Of a stretch of 64,000 nucleotides of DNA, positions 36,050 through 47,705 are shown piece after piece. The notes below the pieces were generated by a model. It searched no databases. It was not told where the DNA came from and saw only the letters and a program-made list of their open reading frames with translations. This DNA comes from Strix aluco (taxonomy: Eukaryota > Chordata > Aves > Strigiformes > Strigidae): NCBI RefSeq assembly GCF_031877795.1, contig NC_133958.1, forward strand, positions 4,774,001-4,838,000, given 5' to 3'. A program made the position numbers and the translations under genes. Within the stretch, counting starts at the first letter, position 1, and each line of letters begins with the position of its first letter.

Positions 36050-37052
36050 CCGCCCGGTGCCCGGTGCAGGATGCCGGTGCCCGGTACAAGGTGCCCTGTT
36101 CCCAGTGAAATGTGCCCGGTGCAGGATGCCCGGTGTCCGGTACCCGGTACTCGACGCCCGATACCCGTTGCGAGATGCCCGGTATCCGGTGCCCGGTGCG
36201 GGATGCCCATTGCCCGGTGCGGGATGCCCGGTGGCCAATGCCCGGTGGCCGGTATCTGGGTACCCTGTGCGGGATACCCGGGATCCGGTACCCGGTGCGG
36301 GATGCCCGATACCCAGTGCAGGTGCCCTGTATTCTGGTACCCGGTGCGGGATGCCCGATGCCCCGTGCCCGGTGCGGGATCCCTGGTGCGGGATGCCCGG
36401 TGCCCGGTACAGGATGCCCGGTACCCAGTATCCTGTGCGGGATGCCCAGTGCCCTGTGCCCGGTGGGGGATGCCCTGTGCCCGGTGCTCGGTGGGGGACG
36501 CCCAGTGCCTGGTGCGGGATACCCTGTGCCTGGTACCCGGTGCGGGATGCCCGGTGCCCTGTGCCCGGTGCGGGATGCCCGGTGCCTGGTGCCCGGTACA
36601 CAGTGCCTGGTGGAGGATGGCCGGTGCCCTGTGCCTGGTGCGGGATGCCCGGTGCCCTGTGCCCGGTGTGGGATGCCCGGTGCCCTGTGCCCGGTACACA
36701 GTGCCTGGTGGAGGATGCTCGGTGCCCGGTACCCGGTGCGGGATACCCGGTGCCCTGTGCTGGGTACCCGGTGGAGGATGCCCGTTGCCCGGTACCCAGA
36801 TGCCCGTTGCGGGATACCCGGTACCCGGTGCGGGATACCCGTTGCCCGGTGCGGGATACCCGTTGCTCGGTACCCGGATACCCGTTACCCGGTGCGGGAT
36901 ACCCGGTACCCGGTGCGGGATACCCGTTGCCCGGTACTCGGTGCGGGATACCCGGTACCCGTTGCCCGGTACCCGGTGCGGGATACCCGTTGCCCGGTAC
37001 CCGGATACCCGTTGCCCGGTGCGGGATGCCCTGTACCCGGTGCCCGGTGCCG
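36050..37052. repeat. Heptanucleotide array upstream of EGR3
   Basis: About 1 kb of 7-bp units: GGTGCCC, GGTACCC, GATGCCC, GATACCC, GGTGCGG, GTTGCCC and close variants, roughly 140 copies. Variants are arranged non-randomly: GGTGCCC/CTGTGCC types dominate 36.4-36.7 kb, GGTACCC and GATACCC types dominate 36.75-37.03 kb. Because 7 is not a multiple of 3 and the units lack stops, every frame stays open with a 7-residue period (for example PVPGAGC), giving false open frames of several hundred codons on both strands. Confidence 0.93.
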
Positions 37053-37159
37053 CTCTCCGGTCGCCCGGCCCCGCGCTCGCCGGCCCCGCTTCCTGCTCGC
37101 CGGTTCCATTGTGCGGAGCTTCCATTGTGACGTGCCGGGCTCGGCGCGGCTTTGTCTGT

Positions 37160-37169
37160 CCATATATGG
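37160..37169 (+). promoter_or_regulatory. EGR3: CArG box (SRF site) CCATATATGG
   Basis: A perfect, palindromic CC(A/T)6GG element about 40 bp upstream of the TATA-like sequence. Only one perfect CArG was seen in this promoter. Confidence 0.8.
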
Positions 37170-37174
37170 GCAGC

Positions 37175-37181
37175 TACGTCA
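37175..37181 (+). promoter_or_regulatory. EGR3: CRE-like site TACGTCA
   Basis: A one-mismatch version of TGACGTCA, 5 bp past the CArG box. The close CArG/CRE pair fits known EGR promoter architecture. Confidence 0.6.
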
Positions 37182-37235
37182 CGGAGCGCTCCCGCCGCCC
37201 GGATAAATGGGCTGCGGAGTCCCCGGCGGAGCAGT

Positions 37236-37676
37236 CGGGCGGCAGCGAGGAACCTGCGAGCGGCGCCGAGCGCGGGAGGGACCCGGGGGGGGGACGGGGC
37301 CCAGGGGGGGGGGACCGCGGAGCGCGGACGGGGGGGGACGGGAGCGAGCGAGAGGAGGGGTTAAATCCTCCCACCCAGCTTCTACAACCACATCTGCCAG
37401 CCAGCTCGCCCCCCCCCCCCCCCCCCCCCCCTTCGAGGAAACACCACCAGCGACCCACGGAGGACCGCACCCCCACACACACACACACATACACCCGCGC
37501 CCCCTCCTCCGCGGCCACCCCCGGCTCCCCCCCCCCTCCTCCTCCTCGCCCCCCCCCCGCCCCCGCCCCAACTTTTTCTCTTGCATGATTTCCCTCGCAC
37601 GGATTTGCCACTCGGATGTTGTTTCCTCGGGAGCTGAGCTCGGAGCCACGTTGAACCAGCCTTTTCCTCCAGTGCT
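37236..37676 (+). other. EGR3: EGR3 5' UTR
   Basis: About 440 nt between the inferred start site and the ATG. GC-rich, with a C23 run at 37409-37431 and a CA microsatellite near 37474-37488. The boundary at the 5' side is inferred. Confidence 0.55.
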
Positions 37677-37830
37677 ATGACAGGCAAACTACTGGAGAAG
37701 CTGCCGGGGACCATGAACACTTTGATGAACCAATTGCCTGACAATCTGTACCCAGAGGAGATCCCCAACTCTTTGTATATTTTCTCCAGCAGCAGCGACT
37801 CGGTGGCTCACTACAACCAGATGGCTGCAG
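37677..37830 (+). CDS. EGR3: EGR3 coding exon 1
   Basis: Starts at ATG 37677 (G at -3) and encodes [20 protein letters not shown], continuing [20 protein letters not shown] and [12 protein letters not shown]. Human EGR3 begins [20 protein letters not shown], so this is the EGR3 paralogue and not EGR1, 2 or 4. The exon is 154 nt, is intact and ends with one base before the donor GTAAAG. EGR3 is an immediate-early C2H2 zinc-finger transcription factor that works in the nucleus; in mammals it is needed for muscle-spindle and T-cell programmes. Confidence 0.96.
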
Positions 37831-38926
37831 GTAAAGGGGGGGGAAGGAAAATGGGGAGAAGGGAGGAAGGGGGGGGGGGGAGCCGGTGGGGCGAGGAGGA
37901 GGACGCTGTGGGTAGGGTGTCATGGAGCCTCGGAGGGAAGGGAAGAGCTGGGGCTGGGGAGCGTCCCCCCCGTCGTCCCCCCCCCCCCCCCCCCGCACCC
38001 ACCCACCCCTTTCCTCGCCGTGGCTCCGCGCGATCGCTGCAGGGCTCCGCCGGGCGCTGCTCGCCGAGCCGCCGCCGCAGGTACGGGGAGGGCGGCCGGG
38101 CTCCGTGGAGTAGGGAGCGGGGGGGTGACACGAGTGGGGGTGGTGGAGGAGAACGGCCGGGCCCCCCCCGTGGCTCCAAGGGGCCACTCGCCCGCGCCGG
38201 GATCCGCGTGGGTGCGGAGGCGCCGCGGACGCGTGTGGCCGTGGCGGCCGCCCCCCCCCCCCCCCCCCCCCCCCCCCGCACACACACACCCCGCAGTGGC
38301 AGCGTGGGCTCCCGGGACGCGGCGCCGACTTTCCGGAGCGTGGGGTTGGGGGACACACACACACACACCCCCCCGAGGGGGGGGACGGGGCCACGGCCGC
38401 CGGGGGGGGGGGCACAGGTGAGCGCCGAGGGCGGGGGAAGGGGGCTCCCCGCGTGTCCCCGCTCCCACCCGGAGCCTCGCCGGGCTAAAACACCCCCCCC
38501 CCCCACCCCCCCCCCCCCCATCGTGTTTCTCCTCGCCGGGGCTCGGCGCAGGGAAGGCGGCGAGTCGGTAACGGCGTCGGTGGCCGCAGCCGGCTCCGCG
38601 GAGTGCCCAGCGCTGCCGGGGGCTGGACGGGGAGGAAGCCTACCTGTAGCCGCAGGTACCTCCTTCCCCCGGCCCCACCCGCGGGGTGGCGAGGGGGGGC
38701 CCGTCCGTGTGTGTGTCGTTCCCCCCCCACCGTGTCCCCCCGTACCGGCATCACCGGGACCCTCGGCAGCCAAGCGCCGCAGTACGCGAGAGTGGAGCGG
38801 GGAAAGGGGAGGGGGGGGGAAGCGGCGAGGGTAGGAGGCAGCGAGGTGGGGGGGCCCGGCGCATCCCCGGTGGCCCCCCCCGGCCCCTCCCGGCTCACCC
38901 TGCCCCGCTTCTCTCGCACTTTGCAG
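37831..38926 (+). other. EGR3: EGR3 intron
   Basis: A 1.1-kb intron with donor GTAAAG and acceptor CTCTCGCACTTTGCAG. It contains long homopolymers (G runs near 37870, C27 at 38251-38277, C runs near 38494-38519). No other gene is seen. Confidence 0.85.
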
Positions 38927-40471
<1,545 letters not shown>

Positions 40472-40490
<19 letters not shown>

Positions 40491-40581
40491 CCCAAGGGTT
40501 GGGCTGCTCAGGATCGGGCCCTCCTGGATCCGACCCGCCCGGTTCCCCGGGGGCTGGGCTGCTCAGGATCGGGCCCGCCCG
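40472..40581. repeat. 55-bp tandem duplication
   Basis: Two copies beginning GATCCGACCC (40472 and 40527), each continuing GGGCTGCTCAGGATCGGGCC, with a few substitutions between them. Confidence 0.8.
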
Positions 40582-41129
40582 GGTGGGGATGGATGGATGG
40601 ACCCGATCCGGCTCCTCTCCGCCTCGCTGGGCCTGGATCCGGCCCCCCCCGCCTCTGTCTCCCCTCCCTTGGATCCCCCCCCGCCCCCCCCCCCAGTCCC
40701 CCCCCCCCCAAGCACCGGTTCCCCGCGGCGGAGGTAAGCGGGCTCGGGCCCCCCCAAGCCGGGCTGGCGGGGCGGGGGGCGGCTCTGCGGGTCCCCCACA
40801 ACTTCGGGGGGCGGCGGGAGCGATGTCCCGGCAGCAGCTTTTGGGTTTGTTGGTTTTTGTTTTTTGTTGTTTTTTTTTTTCTTTTTTTTTTTTTTTCCTC
40901 AGCAGAAGGGAAATTCTTTACAGAAATGCAGAAAAAAAATCAGTATTTTGCTGAATACTTTTTATAATGTGAGATATTCTTATTTTATTTTATTTGGTCA
41001 CTTTAAAACAACCAACCAACTACGGAGGAGAAAAATCAATTAGTCCTCTATTTTTTTTTTTTTTTCTTTCTCCTTCTGGTATGTGCATGTCATTGCATGA
41101 CTGCTCTGATTTTTTTCTTCTTTTGTTTT

Positions 41130-41135
41130 AATAAA
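41130..41135 (+). terminator. EGR3: Possible proximal poly(A) signal AATAAA of EGR3
   Basis: TTTTAATAAAACTGTGCTCAG in the AT-rich 3' UTR, 1145 nt after the stop. It may give a short isoform; UTR-like sequence continues beyond it. Confidence 0.45.
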
Positions 41136-41945
41136 ACTGTGCTCAGACATTTAAGCTAAACTAAGCAAAAATAATAATGAATTTAAAAAAAAATCTTTGT
41201 TGCCAAAAGGTCGTGCTATCCAGGTTTGATGTCTGCATGTGAAAAAAAAACATTAAAAACGTACAAAAAATAAGAGAAGAGAAAGAATGCAGTCTAATTT
41301 ATGTGAACCGAAAGGAACAAAAAAAACCACAATCAGGTTTAACCACACAAACCTAAGGGAATGATATTTTTTGAAAGACTTTTGTATAAAGTTGAGTACT
41401 TAGAGAAAAAAAAAATCATACCAGATGTAATATATTTTGTGGATGTTTTTATTTCTTGGATTTATAGTACCTTATACTAAGGTTAAAAAAAAAATTATGC
41501 TTGATATTGTGAAAAGGTGATAATTTTCACACACATTTCATTTGCTCATTTGTCATGTTGTAATGCAAATATGATAGTTAATGCATACAGCATTTTTAAG
41601 GGAAAAAATCAGAAATATTGAACTGATGTATTGTTGTACCATTTGCACTGTGAGCAAATGCTAATGCAGTAAATATATTGTGTTTGCTGACAATCAAAAT
41701 CTGTAGTAAATATCTTTATTTTACCTTGCTTAAAAAAGATCTATATTGGTTTGGAAAAAAAAAAAAAAAAAAGAAGTCTCTAATATGTAAGGGGGATGTT
41801 AAAATGGTTTGAAATGTGTAGGACGGTGGGCGCTGTGCCTCTTTATGGGCGACTTTGAAACCTGTTTGTACATCTTTTTCTAGTGCTGTATTTTCTTAAA
41901 TAATTTTTTTTTTTTTTGGTATGATTTTTTTTTTTAAAAAATAAC

Positions 41946-44900
41946 CCAACCTTTTCTCAGCCCCCCCTCTCCTTCAGTTCTGTTCGCAGGACGGCGTGGC
42001 GAGACCAGCTGGCCAGGACGCTGGGTGACCCCGAAGGCGACCGGCTCCGTCCTCGCGTCCCCCCCTTTTCCCGGCTGCGTGGGGATGGGGTGTGCCCCGA
42101 AGTCCCCCCTAAAACCGCCACGTCCTTGGTTTGCCCTTGACCTTGCGTCCTATTTTTCCCCGCTCGTGCCGCCGTTGCCGCCGCCTTGACCCCGTCACCA
42201 TTTTGCCGGCGGCTTTCGCCGGGTCGCGTCTGTCGGATAACGGTGGGCGAAAGAGGATCGCGCCGCTTCAGCCGGTAATGCCCCCGCGCCTTTCGCCGCC
42301 CAAATCGCCCCAGGTACAGAGCGGAGAGGGGATTTTTGCCGGGCTGGGTCGCTCGGGTTAAAAATAACCCACCGGGTTTTAGAGCCGGCGCTTGTACGGG
42401 CACGAGGGACGGGCGGGAGAAGGCGCAGGACGAGGCGCTTGGATATTTGGAGCGGGTGCAGGAGTGGTGGCCCGCGATGGTTAAATCCTTCCCCAGGGAT
42501 GGGGCTGGAGCCCTGGCTCTGCTGGAGCTGGGATCGTGCTGGAGGCGAAGGCTGGAGGATGATGAGGGTCTGGGGGTGTCCGCGCGGGTCCAGCTCTGCT
42601 GGGTTGGAGCGTGACCGGAGTTGTTGAGTGTCCCACAAGCTTCCCCTTTCCCCAGGGCTCGCCGGCGGTGTTGGTGGCCGGCCTCGGCACCGCGGTCTTT
42701 CTCGGCGTTCCCGGGGTGTGAAGGCACCAGCACCGCCGTCCAATTTCCTGCTTTTCGATTTGCATCCGCAGCCGGGCCCCGGAGGAGCTGCTGCTCCTGC
42801 CAGGCCAGGCCAAGCTCTGCCCAGCCCTGGGGTTTTGCTGAGCTCCCTGCCTCGGAGAGGATTTAATTTCGGGGAGAACCTGGCGGGCAGACGGTGCCCG
42901 GGGCAGCTGCCTGGTGACTCCTGGCCCAGCCAGGGACGGCATCTCGTGGTGTTGGGACAATCGGCTTTGGAGCCCACAGGCGCTGCGCCAGGTGGGCTCC
43001 CACATCCCCGGGTGGGTTCCCGGGTGCTTGAACCTTCGGTGGCCGTTAAGACGAGGCCGGAGCGGCTGCCGGAGCAGGTGCTGGGCAGGAGGGAGGGTGG
43101 GGGTCTGCCATCCGCGGCGCGGGGTCACGGTGAGCCGGGGCTGCCTTTCCCCTCCGTGCTCTGAGCATCTTGGAGGTCCCGCAGCGATCGGGGGGTGGGG
43201 GGGGGCTGCGTGTTGGTTTTGGAGCTGGCGGTCCCTGCGGTGTCCCCTTGCGCAGCTCGGACAAGCCGAGGTGGCTGGGTAGGAGCCGGAGCCGCCATGC
43301 ACGTAGCCGAGGGCGCGGGGAGCACCCCAGTATGGTCTGAGGGTGCTGTGGTGGTGGCGGTGGTGGTTACACCCATCGCCACCGGTGGTTTGTGCTGGAA
43401 GATGTTGGCGATGCTGGGCGCGGGCAGGCAGTGGCACAGCAAAGGCTGCTGGGAGGTGCCACGCCGGCATCACCACACCACGGCGAGGAGCCACCCAACA
43501 TTGCTTTGGGCTCCTTCGCCGCGGGCAAGGAGGAGGAGGAGGAGGGAAGGAGCCCACCAGGCATCAACGGGGCATCGTGGCCCCAGCGCCGGGCCGGGGA
43601 CCTGCTCTGCCACCTGGGTGCAGGCGTCCCGCCGGGCAGGACCCCCCCTGCCTCAGGAAGGTGAGGAGCACCCTTGGGTGGCAAAACGCGTGGAGTGCGT
43701 GCAGCACCTTGCACGAAAATGTTGGTTGCTACGGAAACACGGCACTTTCCATCCCCGTTCTGGGCTATCTGTGTTCTGGGGAGGAGGGAAGGGCTTGCCA
43801 GTCACGTACCAGCTCAACACAACTTGCTGCCTTTCCCTTCTCAACGGCGGCTCTGGGTTCCCGAAGAGGCCACCAACACCTCGCTCCTCTCTGCTGAGGG
43901 TCTTCGGGGCTTTGCAAGCTGTTGTTGAAACCCAAAAGCTCCCCGCGGGATGGGATTTGCTTCTGAGGAGGAGCACCAAGAGCTGAGACTCCGTCCCCGG
44001 GGTCGGGAGCGACGAGGACCCGCACTCAGAAGCTCCTGGTTTGCAGCTGGTAGATCTTGATGGCACAGATGTTGGTGGGATCCCTCCCCGATCTTCTCAG
44101 CCTCTGGCCACCGCCTCAGCCTCTCCTGCTGCTCTGGCAGGAGACATCTTCTGCAGAAGGTCTGGATGGTTTCTGGATTGCCCGACCCTCGTCCCCCGCC
44201 CTGTGCCGGCGCCGTGTGGATCTGTCCACCCCTTCCTCCCCCTCCCTGGCCAGGGCTGCAGCTCCGACCTCTGCTCTGGCAGCGCGTTTCGGAGGAAGGG
44301 CCCAGCCTCACCCCCCACCGGCACGTGCCCGGGGCAGGGCGACACGTGGGGCAGAACCTCCATGGAAGATGTTCCCCGAGTCCCGCGGCCACCGGGACAC
44401 CCAGATGCCAGGACCTGCTTGTCCCTTGTCCTTGCCGTGTGCCCTGCACCCTGAGGTGCTGCCGTGGGGCATCGCGGTGGGAACCGCCGGCAAACGCTTC
44501 CTGGCACCCGCCTTGCTCCATCCTTCCTCTTCCTCCCCACCCTGCCCAGGCCTCGGCCGGGTCCTCCTGGCTGCCTCCCCTCGGGGTTTGCTCTGACGCC
44601 CCATCAGCACCCCAAAATCTACCACGTCACCGTGCAACCTCCTCTCTCCGACCTCGGCTCCTTCGCCTCATCCCGACACCGTCCCCCCCCCCGGTTCCCC
44701 CTCCTCCCTCACTCCTTTTCGGCTAATCCCTGTCCTCACTGGTGTCGGCAACACCTTCCCAGTTTAGCATCATCCTCCCTGGCTGTAATTACCGCCTTGT
44801 TTACCTCCACCTGCTAATTGATAAAGCCACCCCTGGCGCCCATCCCGGGCCTCCTCCCCTCAGCCCCGTGCGGTGGCACATGTCGTCACCGGCCCGGTGC

Positions 44901-45420
44901 CACCGCCACCAAGCCCGCTCCCCCCACCGGGATGTCGGCCCGGGCTGGCAACGGGGCTCCAAGCACCCCAAAATGGCTTCGTCGCCCTACCCAGCCTCCT
45001 GGAGCTGGATTTGACGGGTTTCTCCCCAAAACTGGGTGCTGCTGCCCTTCCAAACGTGCCGCGCATGCCCTCCCCATGCCCTCGCCCACCCCAGGCTGCT
45101 CCTGGGTGTGCCCTCCCTGCGCCCTCGCCCACCCGAGGGTGCTCCCAAGCACCCCACGCCCTCGCCCACCCTTGGGTGCTCCCGGGCACCCCATGCTCAT
45201 GCCCTCGCCCACCTTAGGCACCCCCGGGCATCCCCTCGCCCACCTTAGGGTGCTCCCAGGCATCCCCTCCCCTTACCCCCCCCCCAGGGATGCTCCCGGG
45301 CATCCCCTCCCCGCGCCCTCGCCCACCCCCGCTGCTCCCGGTTTTGGGGGGGTCGCGGTGGTTTTACTCCCAACACCCTTCCCCCTTATTTCCAGGGTTT
45401 GCACCGAAACCGGAGGATTT
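41946..45420. other. Intergenic stretch, EGR3 to BIN3
   Basis: GC-rich with no recognisable exon or transposable element. A minisatellite lies at 45.06-45.33 kb. Open frames across it show no known similarity. Confidence 0.45.
45062..45335. repeat. CCCTCGCCCACC minisatellite upstream of BIN3
   Basis: About seven imperfect units of 33-40 bp: GCCCTCGCCCACC followed by variable TTAGGGTGCTCCCGGGCATC-like sequence. Copies are seen near 45079, 45119, 45160, 45202, 45235 and 45312. Confidence 0.8.
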
Positions 45421-45464
45421 TAAGTGTTTTCTGCCCGGTTTCCCCTCCGGACCCCCCTGTCCTG

Positions 45465-45606
45465 CCCCGTGACGTCACGCCCCCCCCCGACGGCCCCCCC
45501 CGAGCGGCGCGCGGCGGGTTAACGCCCCCCCATTGGCGGCGCTGCCGGAAGGGGCGGGGCCAAGGCGGCGGCACTTCCGGGAGCGACGCGGGGCCGGCGG
45601 GGGACC
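45465..45606 (+). promoter_or_regulatory. BIN3: BIN3 promoter and 5' UTR (TATA-less)
   Basis: A perfect CRE, TGACGTCA (45470-45477), an inverted CCAAT box (ATTGG, 45532-45536), an ETS site CCGGAAG (45545-45551), a GC box GGGGCGGGGC (45551-45560) and a second, inverted ETS site ACTTCCGG (45573-45580) lie within 110 bp, ending about 25 bp before the BIN3 ATG. No TATA box is seen. This is the usual architecture of a broadly expressed CpG-island promoter. Confidence 0.8.
45470..45477 (+). promoter_or_regulatory. BIN3: CRE TGACGTCA
   Basis: Full palindromic cAMP-response element, about 130 bp upstream of the BIN3 ATG. Confidence 0.75.
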
Positions 45607-45614
45607 ATGAGCTG
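45607..45614 (+). CDS. BIN3: BIN3 coding exon 1 (initiator)
   Basis: ATGAGCTG followed by the donor GTGAGT, in good initiation context (GGGACCATGA, A at -3). It encodes Met-Ser and two bases of Trp, completed by the G of exon 2, giving MSW as in human BIN3. It is only 8 coding nucleotides, so it is supported by the join to exon 2, the strong donor and the promoter just upstream. BIN3 is an N-BAR domain adaptor that binds and bends membranes and influences actin and Cdc42-linked processes; that function is family knowledge. Confidence 0.9.
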
Positions 45615-45814
45615 GTGAGTGCGGGACCCCCCGGGCCCGGCCCGGCCGCGCCGTGCTCCGCCCCGACCCGCCGCCGCGGGACCCCCCGGGCCCGGCCTGG
45701 GGCTCGCCGTCACCCCTGGCGCTCGGCCCAGCCCGCTACGGCGCTCGGGCTTCTCACCGCGGGCGCTGCCGGGGCCGGCGGCCTAGGGGGGGCCCGGTGC
45801 TGGGCCCGGAGCCG

Positions 45815-46215
45815 GCCGGGCGTGGCCCCGGTGGAGGCCCCGGTGCAGGCCCTGGAGCTGTCCCCGGTGCCGGTCGGGCTTGGCCCCGGTGCTGGCCCCG
45901 GTGCTGGCCCCGGTGCTGGCCGGGCTTGGCCCCGGTGCTGGTCGGGCTTGGCCCCGGTGCTGGCCCCGGTGCCGGCTGGGCTTGGCCCCGGTGGAGGCCC
46001 CGGTGCAGGCCCCAGTGCAGGCCTCGGTGCTGTTCGCGGCGCTGGCCGGGCTTGGCCCCGGTGCTGACCCTGGTCGAGGCCCTGGTGCCGGCTGGGCTTG
46101 GCCCCGGCGGAGGCCCCAGTGGAGCCTCGGGCTTGGCCCCGGTGGAGGCCCAGGTGCCGGTCGGGCTTGGCCCCGATGCTGGCCCCTGTGGGGGCCCCAG
46201 AGCCAACTGGGCCTG
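45815..46215. repeat. GGCCCCGGTGCTGGCC minisatellite in BIN3 intron 1
   Basis: Starts about 200 bp after BIN3 exon 1. Units of 15 bp (CCCCGGTGCTGGCC and GGCCCCGGTGGAGGC types) are mixed with a longer unit containing GGTCGGGCTTGGCCCCGGTG. More than 20 copies, all GC-rich, give stop-free frames on both strands that are not genes. Confidence 0.88.
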
Positions 46216-47399
46216 GCTCCGGTGTAGCTGCCCGGGAGCTGGGTCTGTAGGCACACGTAGGGTCTGTGGGTGTCTAATGGGTGTGAACCCCTCTCCCCTG
46301 CCCTTGGAGCAGCTCCCCGTCCCTCCCGAGGCTGTGGCAGGCCCAGCCTCCATCCTGGGAAAGGGGGAGCACAGCCCGAGCCCCCTGACCCCCCCCCGCC
46401 CTCCCACCTCCCTGCGGCTGGCTCGCTGCCGCCTGCCCGGATGCTGCTGAGGGGAGGTGGGGCGTCCCTAAAGGTCCCCAGCAGCTCCATGAGTCTGAAA
46501 CGCTGTAAAACCGCTTTCAACTCCATTAAAGTAAAGCTTTTTTTCTTAAAAAAACCCAGAAAAAGAGTTCCCATGTGTGTTTGAAACAGACTTGTGAAGG
46601 GCCAAATTCGGATACCACGGAGCCTTTGGTGTGCTGCTTCTGCATGTCTCCCCACCGCTTATTTAAACTAATTATATTAGGAATTAATCTTGACTGCCGT
46701 GCGCTATTTCTCATCCCGGATGGTCACACAGAGCCGGCGCCGTTGTGGGAGGTGAAGGATGTGATGGTTTAAGCAGAAAAAGGTCTTCCCCTTGCCAGGG
46801 CAGGCGCATGGTGAAAACTGACGATTTTTCTTGAGTTGGGAGCGGGGGATGTTGCGCTCTGGAAACATACTTCAACAATATAATGATGTGCACATAGGTA
46901 CCTATTAAAATGAGGCCTTTTGGGTAAAAATACACACTTATCCACCAGGTTAATTTTTGTTCTGCTTTACTCATCTCAGAGCAGCCATGGTTATAGACAG
47001 CGCTGGTTAACGAGGGTCTTGGAGCCGCCTCTTGCCCGTGCTGCCCTTGTGAGCTGTGCAGGCAGCGTGGCCGAGGGGCTGCTTTTGGAAAGCTCCGGCT
47101 GGTGGAAGAGACCTGGTCCGCTCTCCTGGTCCGGGAGGAGCCGTGGAGCTGAAAACGTAAGAGAGAAATATTCCCTGGAATAATTTGGGTGCGGAGCGGC
47201 AGCGCTTTGCGGTGTCCGTCCGGCCACGCTGTTCCCCGGGGACCTCGCCTGGGGACTGTAGTTTATGGCGTCTGGTGGCTTTCTCTGCAACACACGTGGC
47301 TTTTGCTGCGAGATGGGGTGTTTTTGCCTTTTGCTGGGGAGGAATAAAAGGTCATTGCCGGAAGGAGGGGGGCACTCGGCTGAAATCTGAGTCTCCTCT

Positions 47400-47705
47400 T
47401 TCTTCTCCAGCAGCGTCAGTCCTTCGGCGTGTGGCGGCTCCGCTTACGCGCGAACGCGAGGGGCTCGCGCCCCGCGGGCCTCGGTCGGCGTGTCGGGGAC
47501 ACAATCGCTCTCAGTTCGGCCTCGCCGGCCGCCCGGCCCTGCCGACCCTCCTGGCTGATCATTCACGCAGCCGCCCGCGCCGGATGAATCGCCCCTATTC
47601 ATGGAGCGGCCACCGGAGTTCAGCGCCTGGCTGGCAGGGACGGGCTCGGCGTGACGTCCGCCCGGCCGCCGCGGCGAGGGGGTTACGCTCCCGCCGGCAG
47701 CGGTA
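47400..47705. other. CpG-rich segment in BIN3 intron 1
   Basis: A dense CpG block (GCTTACGCGCGAACGCGAGG, GCTCGCGCCCCGCGGGCCTC) about 1.8 kb inside intron 1, separated from the promoter island by AT-richer sequence. It could be an internal CpG island, alternative promoter or enhancer. No start codon or exon can be tied to it. Confidence 0.4.

Larger units (their letters stand above)
37100..37235 (+). promoter_or_regulatory. EGR3: EGR3 core promoter region
   Basis: A compact block between the heptamer array and the 5' UTR. It contains a repeated TTCCATTGTG (37104-37113 and 37120-37129, the second running into TGACGTGC, a CRE half-site), a perfect CArG box at 37160-37169, a CRE-like TACGTCA at 37175-37181 and a TATA-like GGATAAATGG at 37201-37210. 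Serum-response-factor and CREB sites are the established route for immediate-early induction of EGR genes. The transcription start is inferred to be about 25-30 bp past the TATA-like box. Confidence 0.75.

Noticed and set aside
35578-37588. Very long open frames (more than 500 codons) on both strands upstream of EGR3
   Set aside because: They coincide with the heptanucleotide array, show a 7-residue period in every frame and have no known domain or splice logic. They are produced by a stop-free repeat.
40734-40902. Reading the EGR3 3' UTR donor/acceptor pair as a definite intron
   Set aside because: The sites look good but the long T tract occurs in an AT-rich UTR where such acceptors arise by chance. 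Kept as a finding, not annotated as an intron.
45653-46655. Open frames of about 220-290 residues next to BIN3 exon 1
   Set aside because: They come from the GGCCCCGGTGCT minisatellite in intron 1 and are open on both strands.
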